A stretch of 64,000 bases of DNA. It comes from Heteroscillospira sp050943935. GTDB lineage: Bacteria; Bacillota; Clostridia; Oscillospirales; Oscillospiraceae. The notes under the pieces are model-generated. The model did not search any database. It was given only the letters and a program-made list of their open reading frames with translations, and had not been told where the DNA came from. Each line of letters starts with the position of its first letter. Positions within the stretch are counted from its first letter, which is position 1. This document shows, one piece after another, positions 1 through 8,404 of this stretch. The stretch covers positions 147,802 through 211,801 of the forward strand of contig JBMNQC010000003.1 in the NCBI GenBank assembly GCA_050943935.1. The letters are read 5' to 3'. Made by a program: the position numbers and the translations under genes.

Positions 1-1
1 C

Positions 2-646
2 GCCCGGGAGGTCACCCTCGACGAGGTGTTCTCCTCCCTGCCCCGGGGAGTGCCCGTCTGCGCCGGGCGGGTGGACGATTACGCCGCCGAATGTGCAAAA
101 AAATACGGAGTGGGGCTTATCGACTACTTTTGCCGTGAAGAGCTGTGCGTAATGAACGCTGCGGCCACCGCCGAGGGAGCCCTGGAGCTTCTGATACGGG
201 AGACGCCCAAAACTCTGCTGGGCAGCCGGGTGCTGGTGGTGGGCTTCGGGCGCATAGGCCGCCTGCTGGCCCTGAGATTGCAGGGCATGGGCTGCCATGT
301 GGCCGTGTCGTCACGCAAATATGCCGACATGGCCTGGTGCCGCGCCATGGGCTTTGAGCCTCTGGATACCCGCGCGCTGGAGCCCCATCTGGGAAAATTC
401 GACATGGTGGTGAACACCGTTCCGGCCGCCGTGCTGGGAGAGGAGCGTCTGCGCCTGCTTCGGGAAGGCTCCCTGTGCATGGACCTGGCATCCAGGCCCG
501 GAGGGGTGGACTTTGCCGCCGCGGCCCGGCTGGGTGTGCACGCCATATGGGCTTTGAGCCTGCCCGGCGAGGTGGCGCCCATCTCCGCAGGCGAGATAAT
601 ACGTGACACTATCTACAATATCCTACGGGAACAGGAGCTGATGTAA
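2..646 (+). CDS. dpaA: Dipicolinate synthase subunit A (5' end outside window)
   Basis: With DpaB it makes dipicolinic acid from a lysine-pathway intermediate in the mother cell during sporulation. The frame is open from base 2, so the true start lies upstream of the window. A Rossmann NAD(P)-binding segment reads VLVVGFGRIGRLLA, with a GxGxxG core, followed by a dehydrogenase-like C-terminus. The TAA stop abuts the ATG of dpaB directly, as in the spoVF operon of Bacillus. The gene indicates a spore former. The assignment rests on family resemblance plus the dpaB neighbour. Confidence 0.93.
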   Translation, partial: AREVTLDEVFSSLPRGVPVCAGRVDDYAAECAKKYGVGLIDYFCREELCVMNAAATAEGALELLIRETPKTLLGSRVLVVGFGRIGRLLALRLQGMGCHVAVSSRKYADMAWCRAMGFEPLDTRALEPHLGKFDMVVNTVPAAVLGEERLRLLREGSLCMDLASRPGGVDFAAAARLGVHAIWALSLPGEVAPISAGEIIRDTIYNILREQELM

Positions 647-1216
647 ATGGAAAAAATACGACTTGGTCTGGCTCTGTGCGGCTCGTTCTGCACCTTTTCC
701 CGGGTGCTCGCCGTGGCCCGGGAGCTGACGGAAAGCTACGATGTATATCCCATAATGAGCGAGACGGCAGCCTCCACCGACACCCGCTTCGGCAAGGCCG
801 AGCACTTCATAGAGGCTCTGGAGGAATACTCCGGACATGAAATAATCGACAACATAGTTTCCGCTGAGCCCATAGGCCCCAAAAAAATGCTGGATGTGCT
901 GGTGATAGCCCCCTGCACAGGGAACACCCTTGCAAAGCTGGCAAACGGCGTGGCCGACTCCTCCGTTACTCTGGCGGCCAAGGCCCATCTGCGCAACGGC
1001 CGGCCTCTGGTGATAGCTGTGAGCACCAACGACGGTCTTGGCGCCAACGCCGCCAGCCTGGGCAGGCTAATGGCCCGTCAGAACGTGTATCTTGTGCCCT
1101 TCGGCCAGGACGACAGCGCCAAAAAGCCCGACTCCCTGGTGGCGCACTTTGAAAAAATAGACGAGACTGTACAGCACGCCCTCCGCGGAGAGCAGGTGCA
1201 GCCCCTGCTGCTGTAA
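647..1216 (+). CDS. dpaB: Dipicolinate synthase subunit B
   Basis: Flavoprotein-like subunit of dipicolinate synthase, 189 aa, the usual length. The N-terminus (LALCGSFCTF) and the PCTGNTLAKLANG segment match the flavin-binding, phosphopantothenoylcysteine-decarboxylase-like fold of SpoVFB. The ATG follows the dpaA stop with no gap, so translation is probably coupled. ATA codons for Ile are frequent, as in other backbone genes of this window. Confidence 0.94.
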   Translation: MEKIRLGLALCGSFCTFSRVLAVARELTESYDVYPIMSETAASTDTRFGKAEHFIEALEEYSGHEIIDNIVSAEPIGPKKMLDVLVIAPCTGNTLAKLANGVADSSVTLAAKAHLRNGRPLVIAVSTNDGLGANAASLGRLMARQNVYLVPFGQDDSAKKPDSLVAHFEKIDETVQHALRGEQVQPLLL

Positions 1217-1267
1217 GCTTTCCGCTTTTTTCCCGCTACCCAAACATTTCTTTCATCATCCACTATA

Positions 1268-1296
1268 TCGACATGTTCTTCAAAAATATGTATAAT
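1268..1296 (+). promoter_or_regulatory. Sigma-A-type promoter in the dpaB 3' intergenic region
   Basis: TCGACA (1268-1273), 17-nt spacer, TATAAT (1291-1296). No gene follows on this strand before the terminator hairpin at 1346-1385, so the promoter may drive only a short RNA. Confidence 0.5.
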
Positions 1297-1302
1297 CCTT
1301 GA

Positions 1303-1390
1303 AAGGGGCGGCAATCTACCAAATCAAATCCTCCAAGAAATATGTAAAGGATTCGATGATAGCCTTTGCTCTCATCGAATCCTTTTGCGT
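1303..1390 (+). ncRNA. Candidate small RNA (about 85 nt)
   Basis: A near-consensus promoter ends at 1296 and a strong 14-bp terminator hairpin with a T-run lies at 1346-1385. No ORF with a ribosome binding site lies between. The unpaired 5' part carries TCCTCC at 1329-1334, complementary to Shine-Dalgarno sequences, a feature of several Firmicutes regulatory RNAs. Expression is inferred, not shown. Confidence 0.35.
1346..1385. terminator. Bidirectional terminator between dpaB region and 1511-2044
   Basis: AAAGGATTCGATGA (1346-1359) is repeated inverted at 1372-1385, giving a 14-bp stem. The A- and T-rich ends suit termination from both sides. Confidence 0.75.
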
Positions 1391-1510
1391 TTCAACTAAT
1401 GGATTTGCTTGAATCACCTATTTACTTACATACAGATTTTTCTGAAGTCCTGCGTCTCTACCATAAAGTGTATAATACATTATATCACCATCAGTAGCGC
1501 CGCTAGTTAC

Positions 1511-2044
1511 TCAGCTTGCCGCTTTCAGCGCGGCCAGGATAGTCTCGGCGGCGGCGCGGGTCTCGGCAAGCGCCGCTTTGTATGCGTCGCCATCCATCTC
1601 GCCCGACAGAAACAGGTTGGCCAGAGAGCCGTCCTCGCGCCCGTCGAACTGATTGGAGAGGGTCGTATAGCACCCGAGAATCTCTTCCCTCGCGTTCTCG
1701 TCGGCCGCGTAACCCTCCAGTGTGGCACTCGGGAATATGCAGGAAGCTGCCAAATCAAACAGCTCGCTGAGTTCAGGGGACAAGCCGTCCGTGTCCGGAC
1801 AGTCTCTCATGTAGGCATCCCGCGCGCCGCCGGAATATCCGTCAAAATACATCTGCGCGTCGTCGCCGTAGTTAGCATAATATCCGCCTATCCGCCCTAA
1901 GACGCCGGACAGCCTGGAACAGCGCTCCTCGAGCATGTCGTCCCGCTCCGCTTTCCAAGAAAAGTACCGATACGCGCCGAAGACGTTAAGCACAAGCGAG
2001 AGCACTAAAACCGCGGCAAAGATTGTATTTTTACTGATTTTCAT
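1511..2044 (-). CDS. Hypothetical membrane-anchored protein
   Basis: A 177-aa protein not assigned to a family. It has a short basic N-terminus, one hydrophobic segment (about residues 6-25), then a charged soluble region rich in Asp, Glu and Ala. This fits an N-terminally anchored extracytoplasmic or coiled protein. The start at 2044 is chosen over an upstream ATG because AAAGGAG lies 8 nt before it. It has its own promoter at 2128-2156 and converges on the dpaAB operon. Confidence 0.6.
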   Translation of the reverse strand: MKISKNTIFAAVLVLSLVLNVFGAYRYFSWKAERDDMLEERCSRLSGVLGRIGGYYANYGDDAQMYFDGYSGGARDAYMRDCPDTDGLSPELSELFDLAASCIFPSATLEGYAADENAREEILGCYTTLSNQFDGREDGSLANLFLSGEMDGDAYKAALAETRAAAETILAALKAAS

Positions 2045-2127
2045 GTGAACATCTCCTTTTGACAATGCACACTCGTGCAGTCAGCGTTGCCCATTGGTAT
2101 CATCTCCCACATACTCTTGTTGACAAT

Positions 2128-2156
2128 ATAATATTTTAATCATAAAATCAAGTCAA
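2128..2156 (-). promoter_or_regulatory. Promoter for the 1511-2044 gene
   Basis: On the minus strand: TTGACT (2151-2156), 17-nt spacer, TATTAT (2128-2133). It lies 84 nt before the start codon. Confidence 0.65.
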
Positions 2157-2207
2157 TATTAACAGTTGATTAAAAAATAAGCTTTCCTCTTTTTTTCCCG
2201 CTACCCC

Positions 2208-2236
2208 TTGAAATGCTGAGAGAAACTGCGTATAAT
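2208..2236 (+). promoter_or_regulatory. asnS promoter
   Basis: TTGAAA (2208-2213), 17-nt spacer, TATAAT (2231-2236), about 43 nt before the asnS start. The short leader leaves no room for a T-box element. Confidence 0.7.
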
Positions 2237-2279
2237 ATTGAAGATATTCTGCAATTACTACCGATTTGAGGGATTTTAT

Positions 2280-3674
2280 ATGCAACGTACAAAAATTGCC
2301 CGGCTCTATGCTGACGCGCAGAAATTCGACGGCCAGACGCTTACCGTCTGCGGCTGGGTCCGCACCGTCCGCGACATGAAAAACTTCGGCTTCGCCGAGC
2401 TCAACGACGGCTCCTGCTTCAAGGGCCTGCAGGTGGTGTTTGAGCGCGAAGCTCTGTCCAATTACGACGAGATTGCAAAGCTCAACGTGGGCGCCGCCCT
2501 TATTGTCCGCGGCCGCTTCCTCCTGACCCCCGACGCCAAGCAGCCCTTCGAGCTGAAGGCTGAGGAGATAATGGTGGAGGGCGTGTCCAGCCCCGACTAT
2601 CCCCTGCAGAAAAAGCGCCACAGCGTGGAGTTCCTGCGCTCCATCGCCCATCTGAGAGCACGCACCAACCTGTTCTCCGCCGTGTTCCGGGTGCGCAGCG
2701 TAGCCGCTCAGGCCGTCCATGAGTTCTTCCAGAACCGCGGCTTTGTATACGTCCATACCCCCATCATCACCGGCAGCGACTGCGAGGGCGCCGGCGAGAT
2801 GTTCCGCGTTACCACCATCGACCCCGCCAATCCCCCGCTGAAGGAGGACGGCAGCATAGATTATTCTCAGGACTTCTTCGGCAAGGCCACCAACCTCACC
2901 GTATCCGGCCAGCTGAACGCCGAGAACTTCGCCATGGCTTTCGGAGATGTCTACACCTTCGGCCCCACCTTCCGGGCCGAGAACTCCAACACTCAGCGCC
3001 ACGCCGCCGAGTTCTGGATGATAGAGCCGGAAATGGCCTTTGCCGACCTGAACGACGACCTGGAGTGCATGGAGGCCATGGTGAAGTACATCATCAGCAC
3101 CGTGCTCGAAAAGTGTCCCCAGGAGATGGAGTTCTTCAACAGCTTTGTTGATAAGGGCCTGCTGGAGCGACTGCACAACGTGGCAGAGAACGACTTCGGC
3201 CGTGTCACCTACACCGAGGCCGTGGAGATACTGAAAAAGTCCGGCCAGCAATTCGACTACCCCGTGGAGTGGGGCATAGACCTGCAGACCGAGCACGAGC
3301 GCTATCTGACCGAGCAGGTGTATAAAAAGCCCCTGTTCGTCACCGACTATCCCAAGGACATCAAGGCCTTCTATATGCGCATGAACGATGACGGCCGCAC
3401 CGTGGCCGCCGCCGACTGCCTGGTGCCCGGCATAGGCGAGATAATAGGCGGCTCCCAGCGCGAGGAGCGTCTGGATATGCTGGAGAAGCGTATGGGCGAG
3501 CTGGGTCTGAACCCCGAGGATTACTGGTGGTATCTGGATCTGCGCCGCTACGGCTCCTGCCGCCACGCGGGCTTCGGCCTTGGCTTCGAGCGCATGGTAA
3601 TGTACCTCACCGGCGTAAACAACATCCGCGACGTGGAGCTCCACCCCCGCACCGTGGGCAACGCCGAATTCTAA
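2280..3674 (+). CDS. asnS: Asparaginyl-tRNA synthetase
   Basis: Class II aminoacyl-tRNA synthetase that charges tRNA-Asn, 464 aa, normal length. The N-terminal OB-fold anticodon domain (about 1-110, VCGWVRTVRD) is followed by the catalytic domain, with motif 2-like FGPTFRAENSNT and motif 3 in GFGLGFERMVMYLTG near the C-terminus. The start at 2280 follows a GAGGG-like site; an in-frame upstream ATG at 2238 overlaps the promoter -10 region and is rejected. It is monocistronic, with a terminator directly after it. Confidence 0.96.
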   Translation: MQRTKIARLYADAQKFDGQTLTVCGWVRTVRDMKNFGFAELNDGSCFKGLQVVFEREALSNYDEIAKLNVGAALIVRGRFLLTPDAKQPFELKAEEIMVEGVSSPDYPLQKKRHSVEFLRSIAHLRARTNLFSAVFRVRSVAAQAVHEFFQNRGFVYVHTPIITGSDCEGAGEMFRVTTIDPANPPLKEDGSIDYSQDFFGKATNLTVSGQLNAENFAMAFGDVYTFGPTFRAENSNTQRHAAEFWMIEPEMAFADLNDDLECMEAMVKYIISTVLEKCPQEMEFFNSFVDKGLLERLHNVAENDFGRVTYTEAVEILKKSGQQFDYPVEWGIDLQTEHERYLTEQVYKKPLFVTDYPKDIKAFYMRMNDDGRTVAAADCLVPGIGEIIGGSQREERLDMLEKRMGELGLNPEDYWWYLDLRRYGSCRHAGFGLGFERMVMYLTGVNNIRDVELHPRTVGNAEF

Positions 3675-3686
3675 ATCACAGACCAA

Positions 3687-3712
3687 ACCGGCCGCCCACA
3701 GGGCGGCCGGTT
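3687..3712 (+). terminator. asnS terminator
   Basis: GC-rich hairpin AACCGGCCGCCC / GGCGGCCGGTT followed by TTCTTT, 13 nt after the asnS stop. Confidence 0.85.
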
Positions 3713-3749
3713 CTTTGTCGGGCGGTGGATAGTTGAGATGGCACTTGCG

Positions 3750-4140
3750 CGCCCGTGTACGAATATGTAATCAGCCGGTACTGCGGGGTCGTGTTCTGAA
3801 ACCCATTTCTTTAAAGAAACGGGTTTCAGACTTCCCAGAGAACTTGCCTAAGTCGAATACTCTTTTGGGCCTCGCCGACGCGCACAACGCGCTCGTGCGG
3901 CAGTGGATGCGAGTCCTGGTCTGTGTTTTAGTGCCGTGCTGTCAGGTGAGCTTTATGCTAAACTCTGCTACCCAGTTCCATCTATTCAGGCGCGATTAAC
4001 ACCGCACTCACACTTCGCCATTTGAATGAGTGAGCTTCAGCTCGCGAATGGCCCATGGCGAACAGTCAGTTTTTTTGGCGGGCGACACCGTTTCTTTTTA
4101 AAGAAATGGGGTCGCATCACGCAGTCCGCAGACTGCGCCC
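3750..4140. repeat. Hairpin-rich intergenic repeat, copy 1
   Basis: About 390 bp that recurs at 6914-7310, on the other side of typA, with dispersed substitutions. It contains an 18-bp hairpin with one mismatch (3795-3830), a TTCGCCAT/ATGGCGAA helix (4014-4021 with 4055-4062) enclosing GAGCT/AGCTC (4032-4043), a GCGAC/GTCGC long hairpin (4082-4115), and a small GCAGTC/GACTGC hairpin at the end. Short ORFs here differ between the copies, so coding is unlikely. It may be a structured RNA or a mobile intergenic repeat. Confidence 0.75.
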
Positions 4141-4271
4141 CGTGCTCCCACATCAGCTTACACGGGCACTTCTAATAGAATCCGCTCCCCTAACAGGGGA
4201 GGAAAAGAATTTCAATCCGCCGCGCAGCGGCACAATAACTATTCACTCTTCATTCTTCACTATTCATTAAC

Positions 4272-4301
4272 AAAACTGCCGTCCTTACGGGCGGCAGTTT
4301 T
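4272..4301. terminator. Terminator-like hairpin after repeat copy 1
   Basis: AAAACTGCCG (4272-4281) and CGGCAGTTTT (4292-4301) form a 10-bp stem with A/T-rich ends. It lies about 130 bp past the repeat and could end a transcript from it. Confidence 0.55.
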
Positions 4302-4464
4302 ATCGTATATTTATCATATTCAGTTGTATGTGAAGCTTTTTTATTATATTTCAACTCGCGTTTGAGATAAGGAGAAATCCGATAAGTATTGCTGCCTTAT
4401 TGCTTTCTATATAAAATTTCACATGGGCAGATATGCCCGGCAGTCTTTTCCGATTCTATGCCTT

Positions 4465-4635
4465 AAAAAAACCCATTCGGGTACGCGGTTTTTATCATTT
4501 TATTGGGCTTTGCGGAAAACTTCCTTTCGGCTGTCCCGCTTTTTCATGCGTTGTACACCGGAATCACCCCTCTCATACTTTTGTAGGTTTTACACACAAC
4601 GCGCTTCCAATTTCTAGGAACCTTTGTGTCTTTTC
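4465..4635 (-). ncRNA. Candidate minus-strand short transcript
   Basis: A consensus promoter on the minus strand (4642-4670) points into this stretch, and a terminator-like hairpin with a T7 tract closes it at 4465-4493. It is about 170 nt. Mutually exclusive pairings can be drawn: ACACAA with TTGTGT, or GCGTTGT with ACAACGC. Only very short peptides are encoded (a 10-residue ORF overlapping a 15-residue one). It could be a regulatory RNA or a tiny-peptide mRNA. Confidence 0.4.
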
Positions 4636-4641
4636 ACCTAT

Positions 4642-4670
4642 AATATAACAAATGACCGTATAAATGTCAA
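4642..4670 (-). promoter_or_regulatory. Strong minus-strand promoter
   Basis: On the minus strand: TTGACA (4665-4670), 17-nt spacer, TATATT (4642-4647). It points away from typA. Confidence 0.65.
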
Positions 4671-4759
4671 CTGGCAGAATGTAAAATTAATCTTCTGTGC
4701 ATTTGTATATTTTGAAGAATCACCGCTCCGCAAGGCCGGGCAAAAAGTCAACATTTTTC

Positions 4760-4788
4760 TTGCTATTTCAATGCTTTGCGGTTATAAT
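4760..4788 (+). promoter_or_regulatory. typA promoter
   Basis: TTGCTA (4760-4765), 17-nt spacer, TATAAT (4783-4788), about 70 nt before the typA start codon. Confidence 0.6.
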
Positions 4789-4858
4789 AAGTGTTTGTGA
4801 TAAAAGCACTTTACGCCCCGGCGCCGCCCGGGCTTGCCTATACAGAGAGGAAGATTCA

Positions 4859-6682
4859 ATGAAAAACGAAAAACTGAGAAATGTCGCCATTATCGCCCAC
4901 GTCGACCACGGCAAAACCACCCTGGTGGACGAGCTGCTGAAGCAGGGCGGCATCTACCGAGAGAATCAGGAGGTAGTTGACCGCGTTATGGACTCCAACG
5001 ACCTGGAGCGTGAGCGCGGCATAACCATTCTGGCCAAGAACACCGCCGTGCAGTACGGCGACACCAAGATCAACATAGTGGACACCCCGGGCCACGCCGA
5101 CTTCGGCGGCGAGGTGGAGCGCATACTGAAAATGGTGGACGGCGTCATCCTGCTGGTAGACGCCGCGGAGGGCCCCATGCCCCAGACCCGCTTTGTCCTG
5201 AGCAAGGCTCTGGAGCTGGGTCACCGCGTTATCGTCGCCGTAAACAAGATTGACCGCCCCGACCAGCGTATACATGAGGTCATAGACGAGTGCCTGGAGC
5301 TGCTGATGGACCTGGACGCCACCGACGAGCAGCTTGACAGCCCCATGCTGTTCTGCTCCGGACGGGACGGCACCGCCTCCTACTCCCCCGATGTGCCCGG
5401 CACCGACCTGGAGCCCCTGTTCAAGACCATTCTGGACTACATCCCCGCTCCCGACTGCGATGACGAGGGTCCTTTCCAGATGCTGGTAAGCTCTATCGAC
5501 TACAATGAGTTTGTAGGCCGCATAGCCATAGGCCGCATCGAGCGCGGCGTCATCCGGCAGAATCAGGAAATTGCCGTGTGCAACTACCACAATCCCGACG
5601 CTCCCGCAAAGAAGGCCAAGGCCGTCAGCCTGTATCAGTTCCAGGGTCTGAGCCGTGTGCCCGTCACCGAGGCCAGCGCCGGCAACATCATCGCCATGAG
5701 CGGCATAGGCGATGTGACCATAGGCGACACCATCTGCGCTCCGGACAAGATCGAGCCAATTGAGTTCGTCAAGATTTCCGCCCCCACTCTGGAGATGACC
5801 TTCTCCGTTAACGACAGTCCCTTTGCCGGCCGGGAGGGCAAGTTCGTCACCTCCCGCCAGCTCCGCGACCGACTCTACCGCGAGACTCTGAAGGATGTGT
5901 CCCTGCGCGTCACCGAAACCGATGGCACCGATTCCTTCAATGTGGCAGGACGCGGCGAGATGAGCCTCTCCATCCTCATCGAGACTATGCGCCGTGAGGG
6001 CTATGAGTTTCAGGTATCTCCCCCCCGCGTGCTGTACCAGGAGATAGACGGCAAAAAGTGCGAGCCTATAGAGCGAGTGGTTGTGGATGTGCCCCAGGAC
6101 TACATGGGCGCCGTCATGGAAAAGCTCGGCTCCCGCAAGGGCGAGTTCCTCACCATGACCCCTGTTGGCAACCGCATGAAGCTGGAGTTCCTTGTCCCCT
6201 CCCGCGGACTTTTCGGCTACCGCAACGAATTCCTCACCGACACCAAGGGCGAGGGCATACTGGCCAGCGTGTTTGAGAAATACGAGCCCTACAAGGGCGA
6301 GGTATCCCGCCGCAGCACCGGCTCTCTGGTGGCCTTCGAGACCGGCGAGAGCATCACCTACGGCCTGTTCAACGCACAGGAGCGCGGCGCCCTGTTCATC
6401 GGCGCGGGCGTGCCCGTCTATGCCGGCATGGTTGTGGGCGTCTCCCCCAAGGCCGAGGATATTTCCGTAAACGTCTGCAAGAAGAAGCAGCTTACCAATA
6501 TGCGCGCCTCCGGCTCCGACGATGCTCTGCGTCTGGTTCCGCCCCGGAATCTGAGCCTTGAGCAGTGCCTTGAGTTCCTGGCCGACGACGAGCTGCTGGA
6601 AGTAACCCCCAAGAGTCTGCGCCTGCGCAAGAGCATCCTGGATCACTCCCTGCGAATGAAGAAGCAGCACGGCGGTAAGTAA
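4859..6682 (+). CDS. typA: Ribosome-associated GTPase TypA/BipA
   Basis: Translational GTPase that binds the 70S ribosome and aids ribosome assembly and stress adaptation; 607 aa, the usual length. G1 is AHVDHGKTTL (13-22), the switch-II motif DTPGH is at 75-79, and NKID is at 129-132. The EF-G-like domains and TypA-specific C-terminus follow. The start at 4859 is preceded by GAGAGGAAG. The longer in-frame ORF from 4697 is rejected because it reads through the promoter. The gene sits alone between the two copies of the 390-bp repeat. Confidence 0.96.
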   Translation: MKNEKLRNVAIIAHVDHGKTTLVDELLKQGGIYRENQEVVDRVMDSNDLERERGITILAKNTAVQYGDTKINIVDTPGHADFGGEVERILKMVDGVILLVDAAEGPMPQTRFVLSKALELGHRVIVAVNKIDRPDQRIHEVIDECLELLMDLDATDEQLDSPMLFCSGRDGTASYSPDVPGTDLEPLFKTILDYIPAPDCDDEGPFQMLVSSIDYNEFVGRIAIGRIERGVIRQNQEIAVCNYHNPDAPAKKAKAVSLYQFQGLSRVPVTEASAGNIIAMSGIGDVTIGDTICAPDKIEPIEFVKISAPTLEMTFSVNDSPFAGREGKFVTSRQLRDRLYRETLKDVSLRVTETDGTDSFNVAGRGEMSLSILIETMRREGYEFQVSPPRVLYQEIDGKKCEPIERVVVDVPQDYMGAVMEKLGSRKGEFLTMTPVGNRMKLEFLVPSRGLFGYRNEFLTDTKGEGILASVFEKYEPYKGEVSRRSTGSLVAFETGESITYGLFNAQERGALFIGAGVPVYAGMVVGVSPKAEDISVNVCKKKQLTNMRASGSDDALRLVPPRNLSLEQCLEFLADDELLEVTPKSLRLRKSILDHSLRMKKQHGGK

Positions 6683-6690
6683 AATATCAA

Positions 6691-6726
6691 AGCCCCGAAA
6701 ACGTCAGCCGTTTTCGGGGCTTTTTT
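6691..6726 (+). terminator. typA terminator
   Basis: AGCCCCGAAAAC / GTTTTCGGGGCT stem (6691-6702, 6710-6721) followed by a T-run to 6726. Confidence 0.9.
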
Positions 6727-6913
6727 GTCGGGCATCTAGTATATTGTACTATATTTTCCGGTTTTCTTCATTATGTTATTTACTTTTGCAAACCGTAGTG
6801 GTAAAATTACATTGATATACGCAAAATCTGCCTCACCGGACAGGGCCGGAAGGGTTTAAGCCGCCGAATCAGCTCAAACTCATTCAGAGCGTGTAGGGGC
6901 GGGCGCGTACTTA

Positions 6914-7310
6914 TGCGCCCATGTGCGGCGGTGAAATCGGCCCATACCGCGGGGTCGTGTTCTGAAACCCATTTCTTTAAAGAAACGGGTTTCAGACTTC
7001 CCAAAGAACTTGCCTGAGTCGGATACTCTTTTGGGCCTCGCCGACGCGCACAACGCGCTCGTGCGGCGGTGGCTGCAAGCCCTGGCCTGTATCGAAGTGC
7101 AATAGTATCAGGTGAGCTTAACGCTAAACTCTACCGCCCAATTCCATCGACTCAGGCGCGACTTACGCCGCACTAACACTTCGCCATTTGAGTAAGGTGA
7201 GCCGAAGGCTCAGCTTATGGCCCATGGCGAACGGTTGGTTTCTTTGGCGGGCGACACCGTTTCTTTCTAAAAGAAATGGGGTCGCACTTCGCAGTCCGCA
7301 GACTGCGCCT
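6914..7310. repeat. Hairpin-rich intergenic repeat, copy 2
   Basis: Second copy of the element at 3750-4140, in the same orientation. The 18-bp hairpin (6961-6996), the TTCGCCAT/ATGGCGAA helix (7180-7187 with 7224-7231), the GCGAC/GTCGC hairpin (7251-7285) and the terminal GCAGTC/GACTGC hairpin are all kept. The inner stem is TGAGCC/GGCTCA (7198-7212) here and GAGCT/AGCTC in copy 1, a compensatory change. It ends about 40 bp before degV, so it may form part of that gene's leader. Confidence 0.75.
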
Positions 7311-7352
7311 GCGTCTTTCACTCACACACAATCAAAACAAGGAGCTGATTTC

Positions 7353-8216
7353 ATGTCCTTTTCCATACTCACCGAGTCCACCTGCGACCTGACGGCGCAG
7401 CAGCTCAGCGATAACGACGTATTCTGCCTGCCTCTGGGCGCCACCCTCGGCAGCACCACCTATATGCACTATGCCGACGGCCGGGAAATGAGCTATGAGG
7501 AGTTTTACCGCCGTCTCCGGGCGGGGGAAATGCCCTCCACCAGCGCCGTGAACGTATCCGACTGGATTGCCGCCATAGAGGCCCGGCTGCCGGAGAGCCG
7601 GGAGATACTGATACTGGCCTTCTCCTCCGGCCTCAGCTCCACCTATCAGAACGCCTGCCTTGCCGCCCAAGACATGACGGAAAAGCACGGCTGCCGCATA
7701 GAGGTGATAGACACTCTGGCCGCCTCCGCCGGAGAGGGGCTGCTGGTGCTGGAGGCCGCGCGCCTCCGCCGCGAGGGCAAAAGCCTGGATGAGACCGCCG
7801 CGGAAATACGGGAGCTTGTGCCCCATACCGTACACTGGTTCACCGTGGACGACCTGCACCATCTGCACCGGGGCGGCCGCGTCAGCGCCGCCACAGCCAT
7901 TGTCGGCTCCGCCCTGGGCATCAAGCCTGTGCTGCATGTGGACGACGAGGGCCATCTGATAAATATGGATAAGGCCCGTGGCCGCAAAAAGTCCATTCTG
8001 GCCCTGCTGGAACATATGCGCCAGACTCTCACCCAGCCGGAAGGCCCCGTCCTCATATCCCACGGCGACTGTCCGGAGGACGCGCAGTTCCTGGCCGACG
8101 AGATACTGAAGCTCTGGCCGGTAAAGACCCTGTATATAAATCCCATCGGCCCCATAATAGGCGGCCACGCGGGCGCCAATACTCTGGCCCTGTTCTTCAT
8201 AGGCAGCCGGCGATAA
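7353..8216 (+). CDS. DegV family fatty-acid-binding protein
   Basis: 287-aa DegV (FakB-type) protein. Family members bind a fatty acid and present it to the FakA kinase. The start motif ILTESTCDL, the central FSSGLSSTYQNA and the C-terminal GPIIGGHAGANTLALFF are the family's ligand-binding landmarks. The ATG at 7353 has AAGGAG 9 nt upstream. An in-frame upstream extension falls in the repeat and is rejected. No fakA lies in this window. Confidence 0.9.
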   Translation: MSFSILTESTCDLTAQQLSDNDVFCLPLGATLGSTTYMHYADGREMSYEEFYRRLRAGEMPSTSAVNVSDWIAAIEARLPESREILILAFSSGLSSTYQNACLAAQDMTEKHGCRIEVIDTLAASAGEGLLVLEAARLRREGKSLDETAAEIRELVPHTVHWFTVDDLHHLHRGGRVSAATAIVGSALGIKPVLHVDDEGHLINMDKARGRKKSILALLEHMRQTLTQPEGPVLISHGDCPEDAQFLADEILKLWPVKTLYINPIGPIIGGHAGANTLALFFIGSRR

Positions 8217-8224
8217 AAAAACGC

Positions 8225-8255
8225 ATCCGGGACGCAAACACGTCCCGGATTTTTT
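8225..8255 (+). terminator. degV terminator
   Basis: ATCCGGGACG (8225-8234) and CGTCCCGGAT (8241-8250) followed by a T-run. Confidence 0.88.
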
Positions 8256-8404
8256 AACGGGTCTTATATAGAGAATATTTTTTGCCGCCTTGGACCGCCA
8301 TTTTTTGATAATCTTTCCGAACAAGAGACCAGTTTTTCCAATTCCTCTCCACGTTCTCAAATCTCGCAACAGCCATCTATAAATGCAGTAGGCGGCATAA
8401 TCAG

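Noticed and set aside
2161..2280. T-box leader ahead of asnS
   Set aside because: Only about 40 nt separate the promoter -10 from the start codon; no T-box motif or terminator is present.
2148..3686. 512-codon ORF antisense to asnS
   Set aside because: Shadow frame caused by GC-rich codons in asnS; low-complexity His/Val/Gly-rich product, no ribosome binding site.
4465..4640. Cyclic-di-GMP (GEMM) riboswitch
   Set aside because: A CCGCAAAGCCC stretch looks similar in passing, but the paired GEMM core and tetraloop-receptor parts cannot be fitted and no gene follows.
4856..6670. 604-codon ORF antisense to typA
   Set aside because: Same shadow effect; the plus strand encodes an intact TypA with all GTPase motifs.
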